Assembly: GCF_003001955.1 (NCBI RefSeq)
Contig: NZ_PVNH01000005.1
Coordinates: 434,001 to 498,000, forward strand
DNA from: Prauserella shujinwangii
GTDB taxonomy: Bacteria; Actinomycetota; Actinomycetes; Mycobacteriales; Pseudonocardiaceae
DNA: 64,000 nt
Direction of reading: 5' to 3'
The notes beneath the pieces are model-generated. The model saw only the letters and a program-made list of their open reading frames with translations. It did no database searches and was not told the origin of the DNA. The translations under genes were made by a program, and so were the position numbers. Below, in pieces: positions 1 to 8,526 of the stretch. Within the stretch, counting starts at the first letter, position 1. The number at the start of each line of letters is the position of its first letter.

Positions 1-978
1 GACCTGGTCGACCCGATCGGCACGTCGATCCGCAAGCACCGGCGCGAGGTCGTCTCCCACGACAAGATGCCGTGCAACCACCGCGGCACCTGCCGCATGC
101 GCACGGCGGTCATCGTCCCGCTGATCGTCGAGGGGCAGACCGAGGCCACGCTGATCGTGGTCGGGCGCACCCGCGGCAAGCGGATCGTGCACATGGCCGA
201 CGCGGTCGCCCGGTTCGTCGGCACCCAGCTCGAGGCCGCCCGGCTGGAGGAGACCAAGCACCAGCTGAACCAGGCCGAGATCAAGGCGCTGCGTGCGCAG
301 ATCTCCCCGCACTTCGTCTACAACGCGCTGAACACGATCTCCTCGCTCATCCGGACCGACCCGGAGGAGGCGCGGGAGCTGCTGCAGGACTTCGCCGACT
401 TCACGCGCTACTGCTTCCGCACGGAGGGCACGTTCACGACGCTGTCCGACGAGATGCGCAACGTCGACCGCTACCTGACGATCGAGAGCGCGCGCTACGG
501 CTCCCGGCTCAACGTCCGCCTGCGAATCGCGCCCGAGGTGCAGTCGGTGGTGCTGCCGTTCCTGCTCATCCAGCCGCTCGTGGAGAACGCGGTCAAGCAC
601 GGCATCGCCAACAAGCCCGGCGGCGGCACCATCACCGTGACCGCGCAGGACTTCGGCACGGAGGCGGAGATCAGCGTCGAGGACGACGGGGTCGGCATGG
701 ACCCGGCGCTGCTGGACGGCATGCGCGACTCCCGCAGCAGTGCGCACATCGGTCTTACCGGCATCAACCGGCGGATGAGCCAGGTCTACAAGAACCGCTA
801 CTCGCTCATGGTGGAGACCGCGCCGGGCGCGGGCATGAAGGTCACCATGCGGGTGCCGAAGTTCGTCCGCGGTGTCCGCCCGGACATGCTGAACTTCGCC
901 GCCGAGGTACCCGCGCAGAGCCCTCGGCGCGGGACCGCGAGGGCGGGCCTGCCGGACGTCACCCCGAACGCCAGCTGA
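1..978 (+). CDS. LytS-type sensor histidine kinase (5' end cut off)
   Basis: The open frame runs in from the window edge, so the N-terminus is missing; 325 residues are visible. The first part looks like a GAF-type input domain. It is followed by a His_kinase (LytS/YehU class) region with the phosphoacceptor motif LRAQISPHFVYNALN and then an HATPase domain with an N-box (LVENAVKHG) and a G-box (DDGVGMD). Kinases of this class pair with LytTR response regulators; one is encoded at 1897-2727 with only a protease gene between. An SSS symporter follows, so the pair probably senses an extracellular carboxylate or controls its uptake, by analogy with BtsSR and YpdAB of E. coli. The first in-frame ATG (67) is internal to conserved sequence and is not a credible start. 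Confidence 0.9.
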   Translation, partial: DLVDPIGTSIRKHRREVVSHDKMPCNHRGTCRMRTAVIVPLIVEGQTEATLIVVGRTRGKRIVHMADAVARFVGTQLEAARLEETKHQLNQAEIKALRAQISPHFVYNALNTISSLIRTDPEEARELLQDFADFTRYCFRTEGTFTTLSDEMRNVDRYLTIESARYGSRLNVRLRIAPEVQSVVLPFLLIQPLVENAVKHGIANKPGGGTITVTAQDFGTEAEISVEDDGVGMDPALLDGMRDSRSSAHIGLTGINRRMSQVYKNRYSLMVETAPGAGMKVTMRVPKFVRGVRPDMLNFAAEVPAQSPRRGTARAGLPDVTPNAS

Positions 979-995
979 GCACCGCCGCGCGTCAG

Positions 996-1001
996 TAGGC
1001 T
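996..1001 (+). promoter_or_regulatory. -10 element TAGGCT, leaderless start of the S49 gene
   Basis: TAGGCT ends exactly six bases before the ATG at 1008, so transcription should start on or next to the A of the start codon. There is no Shine-Dalgarno sequence. The same layout recurs before seven other genes in this window. Confidence 0.5.
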
Positions 1002-1007
1002 GGTCGC

Positions 1008-1847
1008 ATGAACGTGACCGACAAGCTGACCTCCCGGATTCCGAAGATCGGCGACCGTGGCGACCGGAGCGACGTCGTCGCGGTGGTGAAGCTGCACGGC
1101 GTGATCAGCCCGCAGCCGTCGCCGCTGGCCAGGAACACCATCAACATCGCCACGATGGAGTCCGCGCTGACCAGGGCCTTCGGTCACGACCGGCTCAGGG
1201 CGGTCGCCCTGCTCGTCAACTCGCCCGGCGGCGCCCCGACCCAGTCCGGTCTGGTCGCCGAGCGCATCCGGCAGCTCGCCGACGCCAAGAACGTGCCGGT
1301 GCTCGCCTTCGCCGAGGACGTCGCCGCGTCCGGCGGTTACTGGCTCGCCTGCGCGGCCGACGAGATCTACGCGCACCGCACGTCCGTCGTCGGCTCGATC
1401 GGCGTGATCAGCGGCGGCTTCGGCTTCCCCGGTCTGCTCGAACGCTTCGGCATCGAGCGCAGGCTGCACACCGCGGGGGAGAACAAGGCACGGCTCGACC
1501 CGTTCAGCCCCGAGAAGCCCGAGGACGTCGAGTGGCTGCGCACGCTGCACTCCCAGCTGCACGAGCAGTTCTGCGAGTGGGTTCGGGAGCGCAGGGGTGA
1601 CCGGCTCGCCGACGGCGAGGAGCTGTTCAACGGTGACGTGTGGCTGGGCAGCAGGGCTGCCGAACTCGGGCTCGTCGACGGCCTCGGCAACCTGCGCGAG
1701 GTGATCGGCCGGCGCTACCCGGACGCCGAGATCGTGTTCGCGGAGCCGAAGAAGCCGTTGCTGGCCAGGCTCGGCATCGGGGCACCCGCGGCCGCGTTGC
1801 TGGACGCCGTCGAACAACGTGCGCGCTGGGCTCGTTTCGGCGTGTGA
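1008..1847 (+). CDS. S49 family serine peptidase (SppA/SohB-like)
   Basis: A 279-residue ClpP-fold protease of the signal-peptide peptidase A family, about the size of one SppA repeat. The nucleophile is Ser108 in the motif AASGGYW and the general base is Lys160 in GENKA, the Ser/Lys dyad of the family; NSPGG near residue 71 forms the oxyanion region. No clear transmembrane segment precedes the domain, so it may be peripheral or cytoplasmic rather than a membrane-anchored SppA. It sits between the sensor kinase and its response regulator, which suggests cotranscription, but a likely promoter of its own lies just upstream. Confidence 0.9.
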   Translation: MNVTDKLTSRIPKIGDRGDRSDVVAVVKLHGVISPQPSPLARNTINIATMESALTRAFGHDRLRAVALLVNSPGGAPTQSGLVAERIRQLADAKNVPVLAFAEDVAASGGYWLACAADEIYAHRTSVVGSIGVISGGFGFPGLLERFGIERRLHTAGENKARLDPFSPEKPEDVEWLRTLHSQLHEQFCEWVRERRGDRLADGEELFNGDVWLGSRAAELGLVDGLGNLREVIGRRYPDAEIVFAEPKKPLLARLGIGAPAAALLDAVEQRARWARFGV

Positions 1848-1896
1848 GGGCGATTTCCCCGCGGTGGTGTGGACAGACACGCGCGTGGACGGCAAG

Positions 1897-2727
1897 ATGC
1901 AGGTCACTGTGAGTGCTCACGAAGACACCAGAAGGCTCCTCGTCCTGGCGGTTGACGATGAGTTACCCGGGCTTGACCAGCTCAAGCACTGCCTGGAGGC
2001 GAACCCGGTCGTCGGCAGGGTGGTGCCCGCCGTTGACGCCTCGGAGGCACTGCGCCTGCTCGGGTCCGAGGACGACGAGATCCGGATCCGCAAGGAGCGC
2101 GGACTGCCGCCCGTCGACGCGGTGTTCGCCGACATCAACATGCCCGGGCTGTCCGGCATGGAGATGTCGCGGGTGTTCGCCTCGCTGAACCCGGCACCGG
2201 TCCTGGTCTTCGTGACCGGGCACGCCACGGAGGCGGTCAACGCGTTCGACCTCGGTGCGGTCGACTACGTCCTCAAGCCGGCCAGGCAGGAACGCATCGA
2301 CAAGGCCATCGCCAGGGTCATGGAGAAGCTCCAGTCCGCGCCGTTCCGGGAGGTCGCGCCCGTCGAGGACGGCGCCAAGGCCGACGACGAGGTCATCCCC
2401 GTCGAGCTCGCGGGCACCACCAAGCTGATCCCGCGCTCGTCGGTGCGCTGGGTGGAGGCGCAGGGCGACTACGCCCGGCTCTACACCAACGAGGGCAGCC
2501 ACCTCGTCCGCATCCCGCTGGCGCAGCTGGAGGAACGCTGGGAGAAGGCGGGCTTCGTCCGCATCCACCGCTCCTTCCTCGTCTCGCTGCACCTGATCAC
2601 CGAGCTGCGGATGGGGCAGGGTGGCTACCAGGTCGTCATCGGCAACGAGGAGAAGGTCCTCCCCGTCAGCAGGCGGCACACCCGAGAGCTGAAGGACAGG
2701 CTGGTCGGCTCGTCCCGCGCCGGGTAG
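1897..2727 (+). CDS. LytTR-family response regulator
   Basis: A 276-residue response regulator. The N-terminal receiver domain has the acidic pair in LAVDDE, the phosphoacceptor Asp in FADINMPG and the conserved Lys in DYVLKPA. The C-terminal LytTR DNA-binding domain starts near residue 165 and contains WVEAQGDYARLYT and the typical IHRSFLV segment. The partner kinase is encoded at 1-978. The ATG at 1897 is preferred over upstream GTGs because it leaves 49 bases after the S49 gene; GTG at 1909 is an alternative. The likely target is the small membrane protein/symporter pair that follows after six bases. Confidence 0.92.
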   Translation: MQVTVSAHEDTRRLLVLAVDDELPGLDQLKHCLEANPVVGRVVPAVDASEALRLLGSEDDEIRIRKERGLPPVDAVFADINMPGLSGMEMSRVFASLNPAPVLVFVTGHATEAVNAFDLGAVDYVLKPARQERIDKAIARVMEKLQSAPFREVAPVEDGAKADDEVIPVELAGTTKLIPRSSVRWVEAQGDYARLYTNEGSHLVRIPLAQLEERWEKAGFVRIHRSFLVSLHLITELRMGQGGYQVVIGNEEKVLPVSRRHTRELKDRLVGSSRAG

Positions 2728-2733
2728 CCCACG

Positions 2734-3231
2734 ATGACCGACGACTACTACCGCCGTGTCGGTGGCATTCGCCAGCCGGACCCGACGCTCGGTAAGCGAG
2801 TCCCGGTCACCCCGAGGCCCGAACCAGCCCCCGAGCCGCCCGCGCCGCAGCCGAGCCAGCCGGAACCGCAGCCGAAGGTCCGCCGCCAGAAGGTCGTGCT
2901 CGCCGAGCCGACCCGCTCGTCGCACTCCCTGCGCGCCCGCGTCGAGCTGGAGGAACAGACCAGCTGGGGCGAGATGCTGATCAAGGACCTGATGAAGGCG
3001 CAGCTGCGCTCCGGCCTGCTGCTCGCCGCGTTCGTCCTCGTCCTGCTCGGTGCGCTGCCCATCGCCTTCTACCTGTCCCCGACGTTCGCCACGATGCGGT
3101 TCGTCGGGGTGCCCCTGCCCTGGTTGTTGCTGGGTGTGGCCCCCTTCCCGCTGCTGTTCGGAGTGGGCCTGTGGTACAACCGGCTGGCTGAAAGCCACGA
3201 ACGTGACTTCGTGAACATGATCGAGAACTGA
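2734..3231 (+). CDS. Two-helix membrane protein, likely partner of the SSS symporter
   Basis: A 165-residue protein. The first 75 residues are a Pro/Glu-rich cytoplasmic tail with a basic patch. Two strong transmembrane helices follow, near residues 92-112 and 124-146, with a short charged C-terminus (RLAESHERDF). The layout, and the position six bases after the regulator and 19 before the symporter, match the DUF485/DUF4212-like small proteins that precede cation/acetate symporters (YjcH before ActP). Assignment to that role is by context and topology; the long N-terminal extension is unusual for DUF485. Confidence 0.6.
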   Translation: MTDDYYRRVGGIRQPDPTLGKRVPVTPRPEPAPEPPAPQPSQPEPQPKVRRQKVVLAEPTRSSHSLRARVELEEQTSWGEMLIKDLMKAQLRSGLLLAAFVLVLLGALPIAFYLSPTFATMRFVGVPLPWLLLGVAPFPLLFGVGLWYNRLAESHERDFVNMIEN

Positions 3232-3250
3232 CCGCGGGAGGGCGCGGCCG

Positions 3251-5011
3251 ATGAACCCGTGGGCCCTTTCCGGCGTCGTGCTGGTCGCGGCGGTGACCTT
3301 CTATCTGGGAAAACGGTCGTCCCGGTACGCGAACACCACGCACGACTTCCTGGTGGCCCGGCGTACCGTGCGCTCGCGGCGCAACGCGGCCGCGATCTCG
3401 GGGGAGTACCTCTCCGCCGCGTCGTTCCTCGGCGTGGCCGGTGTCGTGCTCAAGGAGGGTGCCGACGCGCTCTGGTACCCCATCGGCTTCACCGCGGGCT
3501 ACCTCGCGCTCATGCTGTTCGTCGCGGCCCCGCTGCGCCGCTCCGGCGCGTACACGTTGCCCGACTTCATGGAGGCGCGGCTGGCGTCCGAACCGCTGCG
3601 CAAGCTCTGCACGGTGGCCGTCGTCGCCATCGGGGTGCTCTACATGCTCCCGCAGCTGCAGGGGGCCGGGCTGGCGCTGGAGGCGGTCATGCCCGCGCCC
3701 GCGTGGCTCGGCGCCGTCGGCGTCACGGTGCTGGTCACCGTCAACGTGATGGCGGGCGGCATGCGGGCGATCACCGTCGTGCAGGCGTTCCAGTACTGGC
3801 TCAAGCTGTTCGCGCTGGCCGCCCCCACCTTCGTGTTGTGCGTGGTGTTCTTCGGCACGGGCGGTGCGGGCTCCGCGGGCTCGCTCGGGGACCCGGCTCC
3901 GCCCGTGTTCCGCGAGGACACCACCGTCACGGTGGAGACCGGCGCCTCGTTCGAGGTCAGCGAGGAGACACCGGTGTGGCTGCCCGCCGAGGAAGGCGGG
4001 CAGCGCGTGTGGCTGCCGGGCGTGCGCTACGAGGTCGACGAGGGCACCACGCTGCGCTTCCCCGAGGGGGCGCCGGTGCCCGCGGTCAGCGGCGGGGAGA
4101 TGGACAACGCGAGCTGGCTGCGGCCCGCCGAGGACGCGGGCGCCCTGCTCGGCACGTACTCGCTGATCTTCGCGACGTTCCTCGGGACGATGGGACTGCC
4201 GCACGTGCTCGTGCGTTTCTACACCAACCCCGACGGCAAGGCCGCGCGCCGCACCACCGTCCAGGTGCTCGTGCTGCTCGGCCTGTTCTACATGTTCCCC
4301 GTGCTGATCGGCGCGCTGTCCCGGATGTACGTCCCGGAGCTGCTGGTCACCGGACGGACCGACGCCGCCGTGCTGCTCGTGCCCTCGGCGATGCTGCCGG
4401 GCGTGCCCGGCCAGATCCTGGGCGCGGTGACGGCGGCGGGCGCGTTCGCGGCGTTCCTGTCCACGTCGTCGGGCCTGCTGGTGAGCGTCGCGGGGGTGGT
4501 GGCCACCGACGTGCTCGCCGGGAAGGTCCGCGACTTCCGGATCGCCACGGTCACCATGGCCGCGCTCCCCGCCGCACTCGCCGTGTCCCTGCCGGTGGAG
4601 GACCTTTCGTTGAGCGTCGGCCTGTCGTTCGCGCTCGCGGCCTCCACGTTCTGCCCGCTGCTCGTGCTCGGCATCTGGTGGCGCAGGCTGACCTGGCCCG
4701 GCGCGATGGTCGGTATGTGCGTCGGCGGCGGCCTGGTCCTGCTCGCTCTGGTGCTCAACGTGCTCAGCGAGTACAGCGGTGGGTGGGCCCCGTGGTTCAT
4801 CGAGCAGCCCGCGCTGCTGACCGTGACCGCGGCGTTCCTCGCCACGATCGTCGTCAGCCTCGGCACGGCGCGCCGCATCCCGGACGACGTCAACGCGGTC
4901 ATGCTCCGCCTGCACGCCCCGGACCCGCTCGGCTTCATGCGCGATCGCGCGGAGGCCCGGTTCGGCCGGATCGAGGACCGCTCGCGCAAGCGGGGCAAAC
5001 ACCGCAAGTAG
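3251..5011 (+). CDS. SSS-family sodium:solute symporter (cation/acetate type)
   Basis: A 586-residue protein with about 13 hydrophobic helices. It shows SSS signatures, including the N-terminal SGEYLSAASFLGVAG, GGMRAITVVQAFQYWLK and GTMGLPHVLVRFYTNPDGK, which resemble ActP and MctC. These are sodium- or proton-coupled importers of acetate, pyruvate or propionate. About 80 hydrophilic residues (near residues 212-292) interrupt the helices after GTGG; the loop is rich in Thr, Glu and Val and would face outward. The gene ends a run with LytS/LytTR genes and is their probable target. Substrate is not fixed by sequence. Confidence 0.88.
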   Translation: MNPWALSGVVLVAAVTFYLGKRSSRYANTTHDFLVARRTVRSRRNAAAISGEYLSAASFLGVAGVVLKEGADALWYPIGFTAGYLALMLFVAAPLRRSGAYTLPDFMEARLASEPLRKLCTVAVVAIGVLYMLPQLQGAGLALEAVMPAPAWLGAVGVTVLVTVNVMAGGMRAITVVQAFQYWLKLFALAAPTFVLCVVFFGTGGAGSAGSLGDPAPPVFREDTTVTVETGASFEVSEETPVWLPAEEGGQRVWLPGVRYEVDEGTTLRFPEGAPVPAVSGGEMDNASWLRPAEDAGALLGTYSLIFATFLGTMGLPHVLVRFYTNPDGKAARRTTVQVLVLLGLFYMFPVLIGALSRMYVPELLVTGRTDAAVLLVPSAMLPGVPGQILGAVTAAGAFAAFLSTSSGLLVSVAGVVATDVLAGKVRDFRIATVTMAALPAALAVSLPVEDLSLSVGLSFALAASTFCPLLVLGIWWRRLTWPGAMVGMCVGGGLVLLALVLNVLSEYSGGWAPWFIEQPALLTVTAAFLATIVVSLGTARRIPDDVNAVMLRLHAPDPLGFMRDRAEARFGRIEDRSRKRGKHRK

Positions 5012-5069
5012 GCCCGGCATCCGCGGGCACTCACCGGCGCCGAACAGGCCGACATGCGACGATGGGGCC

Positions 5070-5423
5070 GTGGTACACCCTGTCGAAGTGCCCACGGCCT
5101 CGGTCTCCGACCTGCCGTCGGACGGTCTCGTGCTGCTCGATGTGCGGGAGCCCGACGAATGGGCCGCCGGGCACGCACCGGAAGCACTGCACATCCCGCT
5201 CGGGGACCTCCCCGCCCGGATCGACGAGCTCTCCGAGCTGCCCGACGACCGGCCGGTCTACGTCGTGTGCCGCACCGGCGGCCGCTCGGCCAGGGCCGCG
5301 GCCTGGCTCAACCAGGCCGGTGTCGTGGAGGCGATCAACGTCGCGGGCGGGATGAAGTCCTGGCACACGGAAGGACGCGCGCTGGTCAGCGAGCACGAGG
5401 GCGCCGAGCCCGAGGTCCTCTGA
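5070..5423 (+). CDS. Rhodanese-like domain protein
   Basis: A single-domain rhodanese of 117 residues. It contains LLDVREPDEWAAGH and the active-site loop VCRTGGRSARA, whose Cys would carry a persulfide; the six-residue loop fits a sulfurtransferase rather than a phosphatase. It likely moves sulfane sulfur or detoxifies cyanide in the cytoplasm. Its stop overlaps the ATG of the following DUF4328 gene (TGATG), so the two are probably cotranslated. The GTG start gives a typical N-terminus for stand-alone rhodaneses. Confidence 0.9.
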   Translation: MVHPVEVPTASVSDLPSDGLVLLDVREPDEWAAGHAPEALHIPLGDLPARIDELSELPDDRPVYVVCRTGGRSARAAAWLNQAGVVEAINVAGGMKSWHTEGRALVSEHEGAEPEVL

Positions 5424-6373
5424 TGCAACCCGGCCGGCCGTACCCGCTGCCCCAGCCCGCTCCGCAGCGGCCGGGGCAGCCGCGTGCCCGGCCGAGGGTG
5501 CGCTGGGTGGCGACCGTCCCGCCCGGTGCCGGGCAGCGCCGCAGGGTCGCCCCCGAGCGCTACACGGGACCGCCGTCGTACCCGGTGATGCCGCGCTGGG
5601 GCTTCCCGCACGTGGTGTGGCGGTGGCCGACGGCCGTTCCGGGTACCCCGTCCGACGGCCCCGTGCCGTTGTTGCGGCTGCGCATGATCGCGCGCAACAC
5701 CGTGACCCTGCTGTGGACGCTGGCCGCGCTGACGGCCGTCGCCGCGGGCGGCGAGGTCTGGCGGTACGTCCTGCTGCTGCGGAGCCGGGACACCGCACTC
5801 AGCCCCGGTGTCGTCGGCGCTTCCGACGCGGTGGTGCTCGCGTTCTCCCTGCTGGCGTTCGTGCTCGCGTTGTTCGCCGGGGCGGCCGCCGTCTGGTGGC
5901 TGTTCGTGGCCCGCGCGGCCGCCGCCGAGGAGGCGGGGCAGGAGCCGCCGCGGCCCGGATGGCAGGTGGCCGTCGGCACGCTGGTGCCCGTGGCGAACCT
6001 GGTGCTCGCCGGGCCGATCGTCGCCGAACTGGAGCACGCGGTGCTGCGCCGTCCCGCCGGCGAGCGGCCCCGGCCCTCCCGGCTCGTCCTGGCGTGGTGG
6101 TCGGCCTGGGTGGCCAACGGCGTGCTGCTCGCGCTGACCGTCGCCTGGCGGACGCGTGCGGGCGTGCAGGCCGACGCCGACGGCGTGGTGCTGAGCGCGC
6201 TGACCGACCTCGCCGCCACGGCGCTGGCGGCGCTCACCGCGGTGGTCGTCCAGCGCTTCACCCGCCTGCTCGCGCCGATCGACCACGAGCTGCGGCGCCC
6301 ACCGCGCGTGGTGCGGGTCGACGGCGCTCCCGCGCCCGCGCGCCGCCCCCGCCCGGCCCACTCCGCCCGCTGA
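5423..6373 (+). CDS. DUF4328 membrane protein
   Basis: A 316-residue protein starting at the ATG that overlaps the rhodanese stop. The first 85 residues are Pro/Arg-rich and carry several Trp residues. Four hydrophobic helices follow, with ARNTVTLLWTLA and the WQVAVGTLVPVANLV segment that recalls DUF4328 proteins; the tail is basic. Function is unknown. The link to a rhodanese gene suggests coexpression, but I see no sequence reason for a shared pathway. Confidence 0.7.
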   Translation: MQPGRPYPLPQPAPQRPGQPRARPRVRWVATVPPGAGQRRRVAPERYTGPPSYPVMPRWGFPHVVWRWPTAVPGTPSDGPVPLLRLRMIARNTVTLLWTLAALTAVAAGGEVWRYVLLLRSRDTALSPGVVGASDAVVLAFSLLAFVLALFAGAAAVWWLFVARAAAAEEAGQEPPRPGWQVAVGTLVPVANLVLAGPIVAELEHAVLRRPAGERPRPSRLVLAWWSAWVANGVLLALTVAWRTRAGVQADADGVVLSALTDLAATALAALTAVVVQRFTRLLAPIDHELRRPPRVVRVDGAPAPARRPRPAHSAR

Positions 6374-6375
6374 CC

Positions 6376-6402
6376 GCGAGTCCCCCGCTCAGGCTCGCGA
6401 GT
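6376..6402. repeat. 27-base repeat unit, copy 1
   Basis: This unit, containing GCGAGTCCC and GCTCGCGAGT, recurs at 40348-40374 with 25 of 27 positions identical. It lies in the short space between the convergent DUF4328 and P450 genes. It holds the 8-base palindrome CTCGCGAG. Confidence 0.55.
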
Positions 6403-6418
6403 GCCGCGTTCGCGTGCG

Positions 6419-7585
6419 TCAGGCGGTGACCGGCAGCGTGCGCAGCCCCCGGATCACGAACTCCGGCCGCCGCTCGGGTGGGCCCGCGAGCCGCAGCCGG
6501 GGCAGCAGCCGGGTGAGCGCGCCGAGCGCGGCCGCGATCTCGATCCGCGCGAGCGGGGCGCCGACGCAGTAGTGGATGCCGCCACCGAAGCCGAGATGCG
6601 GGTTGGGCGTCCGGCCGACATCGAGCACGTCGGGCTCCGCGAACACCTCGGGGTCCCGTGCGGCGGCGCCGAGCAGCGCCGCGATCTTCTCGCCCTCCCG
6701 CACGGTGTGCCCGGCGATCTCGACGTCCCGGGTGGCCGTGCGCTCGAACAGCTGCAGCGGTGAGTCGAACCGGATCAGCTCCTCGGCCGCCGGTTCCCGC
6801 AACGCCGGGTCCGCCACCAGCCGCTCCCACTGCTCCCGGTGGGTGAGCAGGGCGAGCACCCCGTTGCCGATCACGTTGACCGTCGCCTCGTGCCCGGCCA
6901 TCAACAGCAGCACCGCCGTCGCCACCACCTCGTCACCGGTCAGCTCGCTGGCCACCAGGTGGCTCACCAGGTCGTCACCGGGCCGGGCCGCCCGCTCCTC
7001 GGCCACCTCGCGCAGGTAGCCGGCGAACGCGGCGGCAGCGTCCTCCGCCTCCCGCCGCCGCTCCTCGGGCAGGCCGTACTCGTACATCTTCACGATCGCG
7101 TTGCTCCATGCCACCAGCCGCGGCCCGGCCTCCTCCGGCACGCCGAGCAGTTCGGCGATCACCGCGACCGGCAGCGGCTGCGCGAGGTGTTCGAGCAGGT
7201 CGGCCGCGCCGTCGGTGGCGATCCGTTCCGCCAGCGTCGTGGTCATCCGGGTGGCGAGCGCGTCGACCGCGGGCCGGAGCCGCTCGACGTGTCCCCTGGC
7301 GAACGCCGCCGACACCAGCCTGCGCAGCCGGGTGTGCGCGGGTGGCTCGTTCTCCAGCAGCGAGTTGCGGTGCAGCATGTTGAACGAGGCGAACCGTTCG
7401 GCGGGGGTGGCGTCGATCCAGATCCGGCCGAGTGAGCGGTGCCGCAGCACAGCGGAGGCCGCGCCGTGCGACACCGCGATCGCGAGCCCCAGGCCGTCGT
7501 GCCGGTGCACCGGCGCCTCGGCGCGCAACGCGGCGAACGTGGGGTACGGATCGGCGAGGAACGCGGGGTCGTGCGGATCGAACAC
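6419..7585 (-). CDS. Cytochrome P450
   Basis: A 388-residue class I bacterial P450. The I-helix oxygen-binding motif is AGHEATVN, the K-helix ExxR is in EELIRFDSP, and the heme-binding loop is FGGGIHYCVGAPLAR with the Cys thiolate ligand. It needs a ferredoxin and a reductase, neither encoded nearby. The GTG at 7583-7585 begins the conserved VFDPHDPAFLADPYP and lies six bases after a -10 box, so I prefer it to the longer frame starting at 7666. No biosynthetic cluster surrounds it; substrate unknown. Confidence 0.92.
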   Translation of the reverse strand: MFDPHDPAFLADPYPTFAALRAEAPVHRHDGLGLAIAVSHGAASAVLRHRSLGRIWIDATPAERFASFNMLHRNSLLENEPPAHTRLRRLVSAAFARGHVERLRPAVDALATRMTTTLAERIATDGAADLLEHLAQPLPVAVIAELLGVPEEAGPRLVAWSNAIVKMYEYGLPEERRREAEDAAAAFAGYLREVAEERAARPGDDLVSHLVASELTGDEVVATAVLLLMAGHEATVNVIGNGVLALLTHREQWERLVADPALREPAAEELIRFDSPLQLFERTATRDVEIAGHTVREGEKIAALLGAAARDPEVFAEPDVLDVGRTPNPHLGFGGGIHYCVGAPLARIEIAAALGALTRLLPRLRLAGPPERRPEFVIRGLRTLPVTA

Positions 7586-7591
7586 CCACCG

Positions 7592-7597
7592 ACCGTA
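7592..7597 (-). promoter_or_regulatory. -10 element TACGGT, leaderless start of the P450 gene
   Basis: On the minus strand TACGGT ends six bases before the GTG at 7585. The spacing fits transcription starting at the start codon and supports the shorter P450 start. Confidence 0.45.
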
Positions 7598-7650
7598 GCC
7601 TGGAACGGAGCCGGGTAGCGTCGGCCGTGACGAAAACGGGAGGCGAGAAC

Positions 7651-8526
7651 GTGGGCAAGGCCGCACGGAAGAAGGGACCGAAGAAGGACCGGAAGCCGAA
7701 GGTTCGCGACGTCTTCGTGGCGCGGCCGTTCGAAGGGCTCGCCGCGGAGCCGGAGCTCATCGCGCTGCGCGAGTTCGTGCCCTCCGCCACGGCGAAGCTG
7801 ACCCTCGCGGCCGACGCCGACCGCGCGGTCACACTCGGCACGGTGCTGCCGATGGCCGCCGCCGCGTTCGTGCGCACCGACGGCGAGGTGTTCCTCGGCA
7901 TGCAGGTGCAGACGCGGTCCTCCGACATCAGCCGCGACCTCGGCCGTTCGCTGCGCTGGGCGCTGGAGGCCGGGCCGGGCGACGTGCTCTCGGTGCCCGA
8001 CACCACCAGCGAGCCCGCCGAGGGTGAGCGGTTGCAGGATCTGCTGGAGCCCGGCGCCGAGCTGGACGTCCAGCTGCACGAGGACTTCTCCTGGTGGCTG
8101 CCGGAGGACACGGAGGCCAGCGGTGAGGTGGCGATGTCGCTGGAGCGCGCGAACGCCGCGATCATGCCCACCGAGCGGCTCGGTCCCGGCGCCTACTGGG
8201 TGCTCGCCGGGGAGAAGGCGCACCTGCGCTGGGTGTGGCCCGCGGATGAGAACCGGTTGCTGATGGCGCTCGCCAGGCTGTCCGCGGCCGGGGAGATCGG
8301 CCTCGGCGAAGGCTCCCGGTACGCGGGCTCGTTCCGCGCGCACGGCCTGCTCGTGCCGGTGTGGGACCTCGACCCGGAGGCGCACGCCCGGGAGTGGCTC
8401 GAGCCGTCCCAGCAGCTCGGTTCCCGGCTGGAGGCCGCGCTGAAGTCGCTGGACGACGAACCGCTGAACGCGGCCGAGCGCAGGGCCCGCGACGGCCTCG
8501 TCGGCAGGCAGCTCACCCTGCGTTGA
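7651..8526 (+). CDS. DUF5926 family protein
   Basis: A soluble protein of 291 residues with a lysine-rich N-terminus (KAARKKGPKKDRKPK) followed by a mixed alpha/beta domain starting at VRDVFVARPFEGLA. It matches the actinobacterial DUF5926 family, of unknown function. A strong GGGAGG seven bases before GTG 7651 decides this start; GTG 7627 is possible and would follow a TAGCGT box. The next gene starts inside its stop codon. The basic tail could bind nucleic acid, which is inference. Confidence 0.75.
   Translation: MGKAARKKGPKKDRKPKVRDVFVARPFEGLAAEPELIALREFVPSATAKLTLAADADRAVTLGTVLPMAAAAFVRTDGEVFLGMQVQTRSSDISRDLGRSLRWALEAGPGDVLSVPDTTSEPAEGERLQDLLEPGAELDVQLHEDFSWWLPEDTEASGEVAMSLERANAAIMPTERLGPGAYWVLAGEKAHLRWVWPADENRLLMALARLSAAGEIGLGEGSRYAGSFRAHGLLVPVWDLDPEAHAREWLEPSQQLGSRLEAALKSLDDEPLNAAERRARDGLVGRQLTLR

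Noticed and set aside
2981-5194. Long minus-strand frame opposite the SSS symporter
   Set aside because: His/Arg/Gln-rich composition without any domain; it is the complement of the symporter gene.
6419-7585. P450-centred natural-product cluster
   Set aside because: Neighbours are DUF4328, DUF5926 and DUF952 proteins; there are no synthases, tailoring enzymes or redox partners.
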